Shown: positions 8,626 to 16,693, numbered from the stretch's first letter. The stretch: 64,000 bases of DNA from DATLGB01 sp963726825 (GCA_963726825.1 CAVSDT010000002.1:1054001-1118000), one strand, 5' to 3'. Numbers and translations: made by a program. Notes: generated by a model from the letters alone, not told the origin.

Positions 8626-9849
8626 ATGCCGGCAGATGCCCTGCAGTGCAAGGAATGTTCGACGGAGTACCCGCTCGAGGCGCGATTCGTCTGCGAGCGC
8701 TGCTTCGGTCCCCTCGAGGTCCGCTACACCGCGCCTGACGCCCCGGCGGACGAGCTGCGCCGCCGCATCCAGGCCGGCCCGCTGAACCTCTGGCGCTACA
8801 AGGACTTCCTCCCGGTCTCCGGCCGCGGCTACCCGCTCCCGGTCGGCTTCTCGCCGCTGATCAAGGCCGATCGCCTCGGCGCGAAGCTCGGCCTCAACGA
8901 CGTGTGGGTCAAGAACGAGACGTCGAACCCGACGCACTCCTTCAAGGACCGCGTCGTCTCGATCGCCGTCGCCCGCGCCCTCGAGCTCGGCTTCGACACG
9001 CTCGCCTGCGCGTCCACGGGCAACCTCGCCAACTCCGTCGCCGCGCACGCCGCCGCGGCCGGCCTGCCCTCCTACGTCTTCATCCCGGCCGACCTGGAGG
9101 AGGAGAAGATCCTCGCCACGGGCGCCTACGGGACCAACGTCGTCGGCGTCAAGGGCAACTACGACGACGTCAACCGCCTCTGCACGGAGCTCGCCGGCGA
9201 GCACGAGGGCTGGGCGTTCGTGAACATCAACATGCGCCCGTACTACGCCGAGGGCTCCAAGACGATCGCCTTCGAGATCGTCGAGCAGCTCGGCTGGGAG
9301 GTGCCCGACCGGATCGTCGGCCCGATCGCCTCCGGCTCGCAGTTCACGAAGGTCTCGCGCGGCTTCAAGGAGCTCGCCGCCGCCGGCCTGATCGAGGACC
9401 GCCACCCCGTGATGAACGGCGCCCAGGCCGCGGGCTGCTCGCCCGTCGCCACCGCCTTCGCCGCGGGCCGGGACTGGTGCCAGCCCGTCAAGCCGGACAC
9501 GATCGCCAAGTCGCTGGCGATCGGCAACCCGGCCGACGGCCCCTACGCGATCGACCTCGCGAAGACCACGGGCGGCTCGATCGACTCGGTCACCGACGAC
9601 GAGGTCCGCACGGGCGTGCGGCTGCTGGCCGAGACGACCGGCATCTTCACCGAGACCGCCGGCGGCGTCACCACCGCCGTGCTGCGCAAGCTCGCCGAGC
9701 GCGGCGACATCGACCCCGACGAGCGGGTCGTCCTCCTGATCACGGGTGACGGCCTCAAGACGATCGACGTCGTGCGCGACACGTTCGACGTCGCGGAGAT
9801 CGCCCCGTCGGTCGACGCGTTCGACGCGCACTTCGGGGCCCTCGCATGA
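8626..9849 (+). CDS. thrC: Threonine synthase-family PLP enzyme
   Basis: Threonine synthase converts O-phosphohomoserine to threonine using PLP. The 407 residues start with a zinc-ribbon pair (C8-x2-C11, C23-x2-C26) typical of this subclass. PLP-binding Lys107 lies in THSFKDR, the phosphate loop is ASTGNLANS, and the C-terminal part ends with the ITGDGLKT strand. The preceding leader carries a SAM-I riboswitch and the following gene, a CysO-like thiocarboxylate carrier, overlaps its stop (ATGA). That context raises the possibility that it uses phosphohomoserine for sulfur chemistry instead of, or as well as, threonine synthesis. Fold assignment is firm; the physiological reaction is less so. 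Confidence 0.88.
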   Translation: MPADALQCKECSTEYPLEARFVCERCFGPLEVRYTAPDAPADELRRRIQAGPLNLWRYKDFLPVSGRGYPLPVGFSPLIKADRLGAKLGLNDVWVKNETSNPTHSFKDRVVSIAVARALELGFDTLACASTGNLANSVAAHAAAAGLPSYVFIPADLEEEKILATGAYGTNVVGVKGNYDDVNRLCTELAGEHEGWAFVNINMRPYYAEGSKTIAFEIVEQLGWEVPDRIVGPIASGSQFTKVSRGFKELAAAGLIEDRHPVMNGAQAAGCSPVATAFAAGRDWCQPVKPDTIAKSLAIGNPADGPYAIDLAKTTGGSIDSVTDDEVRTGVRLLAETTGIFTETAGGVTTAVLRKLAERGDIDPDERVVLLITGDGLKTIDVVRDTFDVAEIAPSVDAFDAHFGALA

Positions 9850-10121
9850 GCGTCACGGTCAAGATCCCGACCCAGCTGCGCGCGGTCGTCGGCGGGGCGG
9901 CCGAGCTGCCGGCCTCCGGCTCGACCGTCTCGGAGGTGCTCGAGACCGTCTACGCCGACCACGCGGAGCTGCGCGAGCGCATCGCCGGCGACGACGGCGG
10001 GCTGCGGCGCTTCGTCAACGTGTACCTGTCGGGGGAGGACATCCGCTTCCTCGACGGCCTCGACACCCCGGTCCCGGACGGGGCCGAGCTGACGATCCTG
10101 CCGGCCGTGGCCGGCGGCTGA
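9846..10121 (+). CDS. CysO/MoaD/ThiS-family ubiquitin-like sulfur carrier protein
   Basis: 91 residues with a beta-grasp pattern (VTVKIPTQLR at the start) and the C-terminal di-glycine needed for adenylation and thiocarboxylation (TILPAVAGG). It resembles mycobacterial CysO more than MoaD or ThiS: FVNVYLSGEDIRF, GLDTPV and the ILPAVAGG end are shared features as I recall that family. CysO donates sulfide to O-phosphoserine via CysM. No cysM, mec or moeB homologue is next to it here. The ATG overlaps the thrC stop, so the two are translationally coupled and share the SAM riboswitch. Confidence 0.88.
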   Translation: MSVTVKIPTQLRAVVGGAAELPASGSTVSEVLETVYADHAELRERIAGDDGGLRRFVNVYLSGEDIRFLDGLDTPVPDGAELTILPAVAGG

Positions 10122-10156
10122 GCCGCGCCCGGGGCGGTCGGCCCCGCGCCGCCGCG

Positions 10157-11080
10157 TCAGGCGACGGGGACGGCCCGCTCCAGCCGGGCCTGCGCCTGCG
10201 CGGCGGCCACGAGGCCGTCCGGGCGCAACCGGCGGGCGTGCGCGCGGGCGGCGAAGGCCCGCAGCGCGTCCCCCGGGTCCGGGGGCGCCCCGATCCAGCG
10301 CTCGGGCCGTCCGTCACGCACGAGCTCGAGCGTGCCGCCGCGCAGCGTCGCGGTGCCCGTCGCGCCGGCCAGCTCGATCCGCAGCCCGCCCGGCCGCGCG
10401 GCCCAGCCGGCGCGCATCGCCAGGGGCACGCCCGCCCAGGTGCCGAGGCCGATGCCGCCGACGTCGCCGCCGGCTCGGCCCGGGCGATCCAGGGCGACGG
10501 CCGACAGCCGCGGGGGATCCGCGGCGGGCAGGGCCGCGAGCGCGTCGAGCAGATGGAGGGCGAGGTCGCCGAAGCCGCCGACGCCCGCGCGCGCAGGCTC
10601 GCGCATCCAGCGCAGCGGGCCGTCGAGGGCGCGGGGGTGGGTGAAGGCGGCGGTGACGGACGCCAGCCGGCCCAGCAGCCGCTCGCGCAGCAGGCCGGCG
10701 AGGCGGTCCAGCGCCGGCAGCTCGCGCAGGAACAGCGCCGCCGCGGCGGGGGTGCGGGTGCGGGTGACCTCGCGGGCGAGGCGATCGGCCTCGGCGGCAC
10801 TGCGGGCGACGGGGCCGGCGACGAGGACCGGCCGGCCGTCGCGCGCCGCCTGCACGGTCAGGGCGGGGCGCAGGTCGGTGGGGGCGCACACGACCACGAG
10901 CTCGGCACGGCGGATCGCCGCGTCCGGGCTGCGGACCGCCAAGCCGTCGAGCGCGAGTGGGATCGCGGACGGATCGGCGTCCCACACCGCCGCGAGGCGC
11001 AGCGACGGCTCGCCGGCGACGACCGCGAGCAGGGCGGGGACGTGAGGGTGGGCGCAGCCGAGGAACGCGACGTCCGGCAT
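10157..11080 (-). CDS. Gfo/Idh/MocA-like oxidoreductase
   Basis: 307 residues from the ATG beginning MPDVAFLGCAHPHVP. The N-terminal Rossmann-like half contains VVVCAPTDLRPALTVQAARDG and GPVARSAAEAD, matching the NAD(P)-binding domain of this family. The C-terminal half is a less conserved substrate domain. The usual EKP motif is replaced by AGP, so it may be non-catalytic or divergent. The start is supported by CACCCT 6 bases upstream. It is divergent from the glycosyltransferase gene and could act in sugar metabolism. Confidence 0.65.
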   Translation of the reverse strand: MPDVAFLGCAHPHVPALLAVVAGEPSLRLAAVWDADPSAIPLALDGLAVRSPDAAIRRAELVVVCAPTDLRPALTVQAARDGRPVLVAGPVARSAAEADRLAREVTRTRTPAAAALFLRELPALDRLAGLLRERLLGRLASVTAAFTHPRALDGPLRWMREPARAGVGGFGDLALHLLDALAALPAADPPRLSAVALDRPGRAGGDVGGIGLGTWAGVPLAMRAGWAARPGGLRIELAGATGTATLRGGTLELVRDGRPERWIGAPPDPGDALRAFAARAHARRLRPDGLVAAAQAQARLERAVPVA

Positions 11081-11106
11081 CGGCCCAGGGTGACAGCCGC
11101 GGTCGA

Positions 11107-11112
11107 TAGCGT
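11107..11112 (+). promoter_or_regulatory. Putative -10 element (TAGCGT), leaderless glycosyltransferase gene
   Basis: TAGCGT ends 7 bases before the GTG at 11120. No Shine-Dalgarno sequence lies between them. The divergent oxidoreductase start is only 39 bases away, so both promoters are packed in one short region. Confidence 0.5.
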
Positions 11113-11119
11113 CCGGCAC

Positions 11120-11947
11120 GTGGCGCGGCCCCCGGTCACCGTGATCTGCCCCTTCGCCGGGTCCCCGGCGGAGCTGGACGCGGCCGTCGCCGCGCTGGGC
11201 GCGATCGTCCTGGCGCCGGGCGACGAGGTCGTCCTGGCCGACAACCGCCCGGGGGCGGCCGGCGGGCACCGCGGGGGCGTGCGGGTGCTCGACGCGTCCG
11301 GACCGGCGTCCAGCTACCACGCCCGCGCCGCCGGGGCGGCCACCGCGCGTGGTGAGTGGCTGCTGTTCGTCGACGCCGACTGCGTCCCGCGGCCCGACCT
11401 CCTCGACCGCTTCTTCGAGCCGCCCCCGGCGGCGGGCACGGGCGTCGTCGCCGGCGGGATCGTCGACTGGGTCACGCGCGACACCCGCGTCGCGCGCTAC
11501 GTCGCCGACCGCCGCAAGCTCGACCAGCGCACGACGCTCGCGCACCCCCGCGGCGCGTACGCGCAGACGGCCAACTGCCTCGTGCGCCGCCGCGCGTTCG
11601 AGGCCGTCGGCGGCTTTCCCGAGCCGGTGCGCTCGGGCGGGGACGCCGACCTGTGCTGGCGGCTCGCGGCGGCGGGCTGGGGGCTGGAGGACCGTCCCCA
11701 CGCGGCCGTGCGCCACCGCAATCGCGCCCGCCTCGGCAGCCTGCTGCGGCAGCTGCACCGCCACGGGACCGGGATGCGCTGGCTCGACGACCGCTGGCCC
11801 GGGGCCTTCCCGGCGCCGACCCTGCGCGAGGTCGCCGGCCGCGCCAAGCTCCTCGCCCGCCGCGCCGACGGGTTCGCCTACGCGGCGCTCGACGTCGCCT
11901 GCCTCGCCGCCCGCGACCTCGGCCGCCTGCGGTCCAACGCCGCCTGA
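11120..11947 (+). CDS. Family 2 glycosyltransferase
   Basis: 275 residues with a GT-A fold. VTVICPFAG at the N-terminus is the first strand, and FVDADCVP near residues 82-89 carries the metal-binding DxD-type motif. A later acidic GGDADLCWRL is the usual second motif of GT2 enzymes. GTG is chosen because a long open extension upstream lies over the divergent gene and a -10 precedes this codon. Its stop overlaps the next start by one base. The pair probably acts in cell-surface glycan assembly; donor and acceptor are unknown. Confidence 0.8.
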   Translation: MARPPVTVICPFAGSPAELDAAVAALGAIVLAPGDEVVLADNRPGAAGGHRGGVRVLDASGPASSYHARAAGAATARGEWLLFVDADCVPRPDLLDRFFEPPPAAGTGVVAGGIVDWVTRDTRVARYVADRRKLDQRTTLAHPRGAYAQTANCLVRRRAFEAVGGFPEPVRSGGDADLCWRLAAAGWGLEDRPHAAVRHRNRARLGSLLRQLHRHGTGMRWLDDRWPGAFPAPTLREVAGRAKLLARRADGFAYAALDVACLAARDLGRLRSNAA

Positions 11948-12660
11948 TGCCCGGCCTCGCGCGCCTGCGCTTCCTCCTGTGGGCCGCCCGGCTGCGCGGG
12001 CGCCTGCGCCGTCGCGGGGTCGCACTCGTGCTCCGCGCGCCGCACGGCGCGCGCATGGACGGCCCGCCCCGCGTGCGCGTGAGCGGGACGGGCGACGGCG
12101 GCACGCTGACCGTCACGCTCGGCCGCGGCGTCGCGCTCGGCTCCGACCTGCACCTCGAGGTGCTCGGCGGCGCCGACAGCAGCCTCACGGTGGGCGACGG
12201 CGTCTACTTCCAGCACGCCGTCCGGGTGCAGCTGCGCGGCGGCTCGATCGCGCTCGGCGAGCACACCCACGTCCGCGACGGCGCCGTGCTGAAGGCCGAC
12301 GGCGCGCTGACGGTGGGGGAGGAGGTCACGATCGGCTCCGGCGACGTGCTCGCCTGCACCCGGCGGATCGAGATCGGCGACCGCGCCGGGCTGGGGGAGC
12401 GGGTGACGATCACCGACTCCGACCACACCCACGACGGCTCTGACCGCCACTACCTGCGCCAGCCGCTGCGGATCACACCCGTGCGCGTGGGGGCGAACGT
12501 CCTGGTCAGCGCGGGCGCGGTCGTCCTGCGCGGCGCGGAGGTCGGGGCCAACGCGGTGATCGCCGCCAACGCCGTCGTCGGCGCGGGCCCGCACGAGGGG
12601 GGCTGGCTCTACGCCGGCACGCCCGCGAGGCCCGTCAAGCGGCTCGGGCCGAGCGCCTGA
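11947..12660 (+). CDS. Left-handed beta-helix (hexapeptide repeat) acyltransferase
   Basis: 237 residues. After a basic N-terminus of about 40 residues come many imperfect hexapeptide repeats (LGRGVALGSDLHLEV, IALGEHTHVRDGAVL, VGANVLVSAGAVV). A DSDHTHDGSDRHY loop supplies the likely catalytic His. The protein ends in the YAGTPARPVKRLG turn typical of sugar O-acetyltransferases. It is coupled to the glycosyltransferase gene by a TGATG overlap, so it probably acetylates the same glycan product. Confidence 0.8.
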   Translation: MPGLARLRFLLWAARLRGRLRRRGVALVLRAPHGARMDGPPRVRVSGTGDGGTLTVTLGRGVALGSDLHLEVLGGADSSLTVGDGVYFQHAVRVQLRGGSIALGEHTHVRDGAVLKADGALTVGEEVTIGSGDVLACTRRIEIGDRAGLGERVTITDSDHTHDGSDRHYLRQPLRITPVRVGANVLVSAGAVVLRGAEVGANAVIAANAVVGAGPHEGGWLYAGTPARPVKRLGPSA

Positions 12661-13014
12661 TCACGCGGCGCGCTCGTCCGCGTCCGCGGCGTCGGGGCGG
12701 GTGCGCGGCCGCGGGGGGCGGGGGGCGAAGTCGTCGGGCCCGACGAGGTCGCGCCGCAGCGCCTCGCCGAAGTTCTCCGCCAGGAGCGCCATGTTCTCGG
12801 CCACGGCGGCCTCGTAGGCCTCGACCATCGCCTCGCGCTCGGCGGTCTGGCGCCGGTCCATCGCCGCCATCTCGGAGCCGCTGCGCACGAGCTGGCTGAC
12901 GACGAGGCACTCGGGGCAGCGCAGCTCGATCAGCACCTCACCGCCGTCACGCTGCTCCCAGCGCATCGGCTGGACCAACGGCGACCCGCAGGCGGGGCAG
13001 GCGTCGGTCGACAC
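12661..13014 (-). CDS. Zinc-ribbon protein of unknown function
   Basis: 117 residues. Two CxxC pairs (CPAC near residue 6 and CPEC near 33) should bind one zinc ion. A long charged helix follows (DRRQTAEREAMVEAYEAAVAENM), then a Pro/Arg-rich tail. I know no precise family; the layout suits a small regulatory or nucleic-acid-associated protein. The GTG is preceded at 6 bases by TACGTT. The stop abuts that of the convergent acyltransferase gene. Confidence 0.65.
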   Translation of the reverse strand: MSTDACPACGSPLVQPMRWEQRDGGEVLIELRCPECLVVSQLVRSGSEMAAMDRRQTAEREAMVEAYEAAVAENMALLAENFGEALRRDLVGPDDFAPRPPRPRTRPDAADADERAA

Positions 13015-13020
13015 GGGCGC

Positions 13021-13026
13021 AACGTA
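13021..13026 (-). promoter_or_regulatory. Putative -10 element (TACGTT), leaderless zinc-ribbon gene
   Basis: Minus-strand TACGTT ends 6 bases before the GTG at 13014, the same hexamer and spacing as recJ. It lies back to back with the amidase promoter. Confidence 0.5.
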
Positions 13027-13043
13027 CGGGCCGGTCCGGACGG

Positions 13044-13049
13044 CATGCT
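13044..13049 (+). promoter_or_regulatory. Putative -10 element (CATGCT) for the amidase gene
   Basis: CATGCT ends 6 bases before the ATG at 13056. This spacing favours that ATG over the in-frame GTGs at 13050 and 13059. Confidence 0.4.
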
Positions 13050-13055
13050 GTGGGG

Positions 13056-14420
13056 ATGGTGCCCGACGAGCTCTCCCATGCGGCCCTCCGGGCGGACTTC
13101 GTCCGCGGCGACCGCTCGCCGCTGGAGGTCGCCGAGGCGCTCCTGGCCCGCGCGATGGCCGCCGACCCCGTGCTCGGGGCCTTCGCCACCCTGGACCCCG
13201 AGGGCGCGCTGGACGCGGCCTGGGCGAGCACCCGCGCCTTCGCCGCCGCGCGGACCGCGGGCGGCCCGGCCCCGCCGCCGCTGTCCGGCGTCCCGTTCGC
13301 GACGAAGGACCTGTTCGCCACCGCCCGCCTGACCACGAGCTACGGCTCGGCGATGTTCGCCGACCACATCCCGGCGGCGGACGCCGCGCTCGTGGCCGAC
13401 GCTCGGGCCGCCGGGCTCGTCCCGCTCGGCAAGACGCGCACGCACGAGTTCGCCTGGGGCATCACCACCGCGCCGACCGGACTCGGCCCGGTCAGCAACC
13501 CCTGGGACGTCGCGCGCGTCCCCGGCGGCTCGAGCGGCGGGTCGGGCGCCGCGGTGGCCGCCGGCCTGTGCACGCTCGCGCTCGGCACCGACACCGCGGG
13601 CTCCGTGCGGATCCCGGCGGCGTTCTGCGGCGTCGCCGGGTTCAAGCCCACCTACGGGCTCCTGTCGACCGCGGGGGTGTTCCCGCTCGCGCCGTCGTTC
13701 GACCACGCCGGGATCCTCGCCCGCTCCCCGCACGACCTGCGGGCGGCGATGACCGTCCTCGGCGGCGTCCGGCCCGGCGCCGGCGGGCTGCGCGGCCGGC
13801 GGATCGGCATGCTCACGCACCCCTTCGAGCCGGCGCTGGACCCCGGCGTGGCCGCGGTGCTGGACGCGACGAGGGCGACGCTCGCGACGCTGGGCGCCAC
13901 GCTCGTGCCGCTCCCGCTGGACCTGGCGACCGACCCGATCGGCGCCTTCGCGGTGGTGCAGGCGAGCGAGGCGCTCGAGGCCCACCGCGCCCGCGGGCTG
14001 TTCCCCGGCCGCGCGGCCGAGTACGACGCCCGCAACCGGGAGCGGCTCCAAGCGGCCGCCGAGCGCTCGCCCGATGCCGTCGCGGCCGCCCGCGCCGAGC
14101 TCGCCGCCGCGCGAGCGGCGATGGACACGGCGCTCGCGACGGTCGACCTGGCGCTGGCGCCCGTGGCGGGCTGCGTCGCGCCCCGGCACGAGGACGCGGC
14201 GGACCTGCGCGCGCGGGTGCTGCCGTTCACGACGCTGCAGAACGTCGCGGGAGCACCGGCCTGCACCGTCCGGGCGGGGTTCGCGGGCGGGATGCCCGTC
14301 GGCGTCCAGCTCGTCGCCGCCCGCGGCGCGGACGACCGGGTCCTCGACGCCGCCGTCGCGCTCTTCGACGCGACGGCGGAGGTCCAGGCGGCGTGGCCCC
14401 AGCCCCCGTTCGGCGCCTGA
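13056..14420 (+). CDS. Amidase signature-family hydrolase
   Basis: 454 residues with the amidase signature: catalytic Lys in PFATKD near residue 83, the Gly/Ser-rich GGSSGGSGAAVAAG near 156-169 with the cis-Ser, and the Ser nucleophile region TDTAGSVRIPAA shortly after. These enzymes hydrolyse amides or act as GatA. A free-standing gene without gatC or gatB suggests a general amidase; the substrate is not evident. Start alternatives at 13050 and 13059 differ by only one or two codons. Confidence 0.85.
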   Translation: MVPDELSHAALRADFVRGDRSPLEVAEALLARAMAADPVLGAFATLDPEGALDAAWASTRAFAAARTAGGPAPPPLSGVPFATKDLFATARLTTSYGSAMFADHIPAADAALVADARAAGLVPLGKTRTHEFAWGITTAPTGLGPVSNPWDVARVPGGSSGGSGAAVAAGLCTLALGTDTAGSVRIPAAFCGVAGFKPTYGLLSTAGVFPLAPSFDHAGILARSPHDLRAAMTVLGGVRPGAGGLRGRRIGMLTHPFEPALDPGVAAVLDATRATLATLGATLVPLPLDLATDPIGAFAVVQASEALEAHRARGLFPGRAAEYDARNRERLQAAAERSPDAVAAARAELAAARAAMDTALATVDLALAPVAGCVAPRHEDAADLRARVLPFTTLQNVAGAPACTVRAGFAGGMPVGVQLVAARGADDRVLDAAVALFDATAEVQAAWPQPPFGA

Positions 14421-14446
14421 GAGCGAGCCCGTGGACCGCACGGCAG

Positions 14447-14477
14447 CTGACATGAGCCGTCCGTCCTCCTGACATGA
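14447..14477 (+). repeat. Two 9-bp direct repeats (CTGACATGA) upstream of a promoter
   Basis: CTGACATGA occurs at 14447-14455 and 14469-14477, 22 bases apart (about two helical turns), just upstream of the presumed -10 at 14504. The spacing suits a dimeric activator or repressor site. No regulator is identified. Confidence 0.35.
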
Positions 14478-14503
14478 CCCGGTGATCCGTCGGGGCCGTG
14501 CGG

Positions 14504-14509
14504 TACTTC
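14504..14509 (+). promoter_or_regulatory. Putative -10 element (TACTTC), leaderless unknown gene
   Basis: TACTTC ends 7 bases before the ATG at 14517, with no Shine-Dalgarno sequence. The last position departs from the TANNNT pattern. Confidence 0.35.
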
Positions 14510-14516
14510 TTCCCCC

Positions 14517-14945
14517 ATGAGTGGCGCGGCGACGCTGGAGCTCACCCCGACGCGGCCCCGGCCCGTCGATCCCCCGGCCAAGCCGGGCCTGGAACGTCGT
14601 GCCGCGCTCGCGGCCGTGATCGCCGAGAGCCGTGGCGCCGTCGAGGAGGCGCTGCGGGTGCGCCGCACCCATGGCCGCCCCGTCGCCCTGCGGCTGTGGC
14701 GTCCGGAGGACCGCACCGCCCTGCAGCCGCGCTTCGTGCAGCTCGGCGTCGCGGGCCCCGACGGCGTGCGCTGGGGCCGCGCGATCCTGCTGCGCGCCGA
14801 GTCGCACAACCCGCTGTACCTCGCGTCGAAGCAGCGCCTGCTCGCCGACGGCGGCGCGGACGGGGCGGCGGAGGTGCTCGCGGCGATCGCCGCGGCGCTG
14901 TCGACGCGCCTGCCCTGCTCCCTGGTGGACCCGGTGCGCGGCTAG
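14517..14945 (+). CDS. Hypothetical protein
   Basis: 142 residues, no family recognised. The first 25 residues are Pro/Thr-rich and probably flexible. A helix follows (ALAAVIAESRGAVEEALRVRR), then a mixed region with WGRAILLRAESHNPLYLASKQRLL and a final Ala-rich helix. It has no signal peptide or membrane segment. The gene is convergent with the ECF42 sigma factor gene, stops 3 bases apart. Composition and codon use fit a real gene. Confidence 0.6.
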   Translation: MSGAATLELTPTRPRPVDPPAKPGLERRAALAAVIAESRGAVEEALRVRRTHGRPVALRLWRPEDRTALQPRFVQLGVAGPDGVRWGRAILLRAESHNPLYLASKQRLLADGGADGAAEVLAAIAAALSTRLPCSLVDPVRG

Positions 14946-14948
14946 CTG

Positions 14949-16106
14949 CTAGCCGGCGGACGGCCGCCGCCCGCCCCGGCGGACGCGCGCGGCCTCCCGG
15001 ATGAGGTGGTCGCGCTCTGCCGCGCTCGTCGCGGCCTCCGCGGCCTGGGCGTAGAGGTCCGCGGCGCGTTCGCGCTCGCCGGCGCGCTCCCGCAGGTGGG
15101 CCGCGACCGCCGCGAAGCGCGGCAGCCCGGGGTCGAGGTCGGCGAGGAGCGCCAGCCCGGCGCGCGGCCCGTCGGCCTCGCCGACCGCGACCGCACGGTT
15201 GAGGCGCACGATCGGGCTGCCGGTGAGGCGCACGAGCTCGTCGTAGAAGCCGACGATCTGGACCCAGTCGGTCTCCGCGGCGCTGGCGGCGTCGGCGTGC
15301 AGCGCGGCGATCGCGGCCTGCGCCTGGTACTCGCCGAGCCGGTCGCGGGCGAGCGCGGCCTGCAGGATGGCCACGCCCTCGGCGATCAGCCGCGTGTCCC
15401 ACCGACCCCGATCCTGGCGGTCGAGCGGGACGAGCTGCCCCTCCGGCGTCGTCCGCGAGGCCCGGCGCGCGTGGTGGAGCAGCATCAACGCCAGCAGTCC
15501 GGCGACCTCGGGCTCGTCGGTCAGGCTCGTGAGCTGGCGCGTGATCCGGATCGCCTCCACCGCGAGGTCCACGTCACCGCCGTAGCCCTCGTTGAAGACG
15601 AGGTAGAGCACCCGCAGCACCGTCGCGAGGTCGCCGGGCCGATCCAGCGCCACCCCGGAGAGCCGCCGCTTGGCGCGGCTGATGCGCTGCGCCATCGTCG
15701 CCTCGGGGACCAGGAACGCGTTCGCGATCTGCGCCGTCGTCAGGCCACCGACGGCGCGCAGCGTCAGCGCGACCGCCGATGGCGGCGCGAGCGCCGGGTG
15801 CGCGCACAGCAGGTAGAGCGCCAGCGTGTCGTCGACGTCCGCCACCGGGCCGGGCGCCGGCCCGGCGTGCACGACGTCCTCGCGCGCCCGGCGCGCCGAC
15901 TGCGACCGCGCGTCGTCGACGAACCGGTGCCACGCGGCGGTGATCAGCCAGCCCTTGGGATCGTCCGGCGGCGCGCCGGGCCAGGTCGTCAGCGCGCGCA
16001 CCAGCGCCTCCTGCACGGCGTCCTCGGCCGACGCGAAGTCCACTCCACGCCGGACGAGGACGCCGATCACCGCGGGGACGAGCTCCCGCAGGAGGGCCTC
16101 GTTCAT
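14949..16106 (-). CDS. ECF-type RNA polymerase sigma factor (ECF42-like, DUF6596 C-terminal extension)
   Basis: 385 residues. Region 2 (LVRRGVDFASAEDAVQEALVRAL) and region 4 (GLTTAQIANAFLVPEATMAQ) occupy the first 170 or so. A long C-terminal extension with YLVFNEGY and TPR-like helices follows, as in ECF42 proteins. In that group the extension is thought to control activity in place of an anti-sigma factor. The ATG overlaps the stop of the DGPF gene (ATGA), so the two are coupled, as is usual for ECF42. Targets beyond its own operon cannot be told here. Confidence 0.88.
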   Translation of the reverse strand: MNEALLRELVPAVIGVLVRRGVDFASAEDAVQEALVRALTTWPGAPPDDPKGWLITAAWHRFVDDARSQSARRAREDVVHAGPAPGPVADVDDTLALYLLCAHPALAPPSAVALTLRAVGGLTTAQIANAFLVPEATMAQRISRAKRRLSGVALDRPGDLATVLRVLYLVFNEGYGGDVDLAVEAIRITRQLTSLTDEPEVAGLLALMLLHHARRASRTTPEGQLVPLDRQDRGRWDTRLIAEGVAILQAALARDRLGEYQAQAAIAALHADAASAAETDWVQIVGFYDELVRLTGSPIVRLNRAVAVGEADGPRAGLALLADLDPGLPRFAAVAAHLRERAGERERAADLYAQAAEAATSAAERDHLIREAARVRRGGRRPSAG

Positions 16107-16510
16107 CCGCCCAGCGGCGGGGTCTTGGTCAGCAGGGGCCGGACCTCGAGCCACTCGTGGATCGGCTCGCCGCCCGGGCCGGGGGCGGCGGACAGCTCGC
16201 CGGCGAGCTCGACGGCGCGATCCCAGGACTCCACGTCGATCATCATCCAGCCCGCGATCAGGTCCTTCGTCTCGGCGAACGGGCCGTCGACCACGGGCGG
16301 CCGGCCCTCGCCGTCGAAGCGCACGAACGCCCCGCCGGGCGCGAGTGCCTGCCCGTCGACGTACTCGCCGCTGTCGCGCAGGCCGGCCGCGAAGTCGCGC
16401 ATGTACCCGATGTGGGCGTCGACCTCCTCGGGCTCCCAGTGGTCCATCGGCGGGAAGGGGTGGTGCAGCTCCGGGCCGCCGCGGTAGTGCTTGAGCAGCA
16501 GGTACTTCAT
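16103..16510 (-). CDS. YCII/DGPF-domain protein, partner of ECF42
   Basis: 135 residues starting MKYLLLKHYRGG. It carries the namesake DGPF motif (VVDGPFAETKD) and ends HEWLEVRPLLTKTPP, matching the YCII-like proteins encoded beside ECF42 genes. Their biochemical role is not established; they are presumed targets of the sigma factor. A good Shine-Dalgarno sequence (AAGGAG) precedes the ATG, so unlike many neighbours this mRNA has a leader. Confidence 0.88.
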   Translation of the reverse strand: MKYLLLKHYRGGPELHHPFPPMDHWEPEEVDAHIGYMRDFAAGLRDSGEYVDGQALAPGGAFVRFDGEGRPPVVDGPFAETKDLIAGWMMIDVESWDRAVELAGELSAAPGPGGEPIHEWLEVRPLLTKTPPLGG

Positions 16511-16567
16511 GAGAGGACGTCTCCTTGGTCCGGCGGTGGGTGGATTCCCGGCCCGCTCTGTCCCTGG

Positions 16568-16594
16568 GACGGAGCCGCCCGGCCGTTCTCGACA
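16568..16594 (-). promoter_or_regulatory. Candidate ECF42-dependent promoter (TGTCGA - 17 bp - CGTC)
   Basis: On the minus strand TGTCGA (16594-16589) is followed after 17 bases by CGTC (16571-16568), about 58 bases upstream of the DGPF start. TGTCGA is the -35 element reported for ECF42 promoters in Streptomyces. This would make the DGPF-sigma operon self-regulated. The remaining 16511-16693 sequence shows no other clear feature. Confidence 0.55.
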
Positions 16595-16693
16595 TCGGGT
16601 CCGCGGACGGCCCGGGCAGGGCGCCGGAAGTGGTTGCGAATTGCCCTTTCGCCCATGGGAGCGTCCTACCCGCTCGCCATCATCGCTCGAGCT

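Noticed and set aside
8504..8785. 93-codon plus-strand frame over the riboswitch and thrC start
   Set aside because: It overlaps the aptamer and the thrC start in another frame and encodes Arg/Ser-rich noise.
16655..16693. Upstream ATG start for recC
   Set aside because: Adds 13 residues (MGASYPLAIIARA) not typical of RecC; homology begins at VLHLHRAER.
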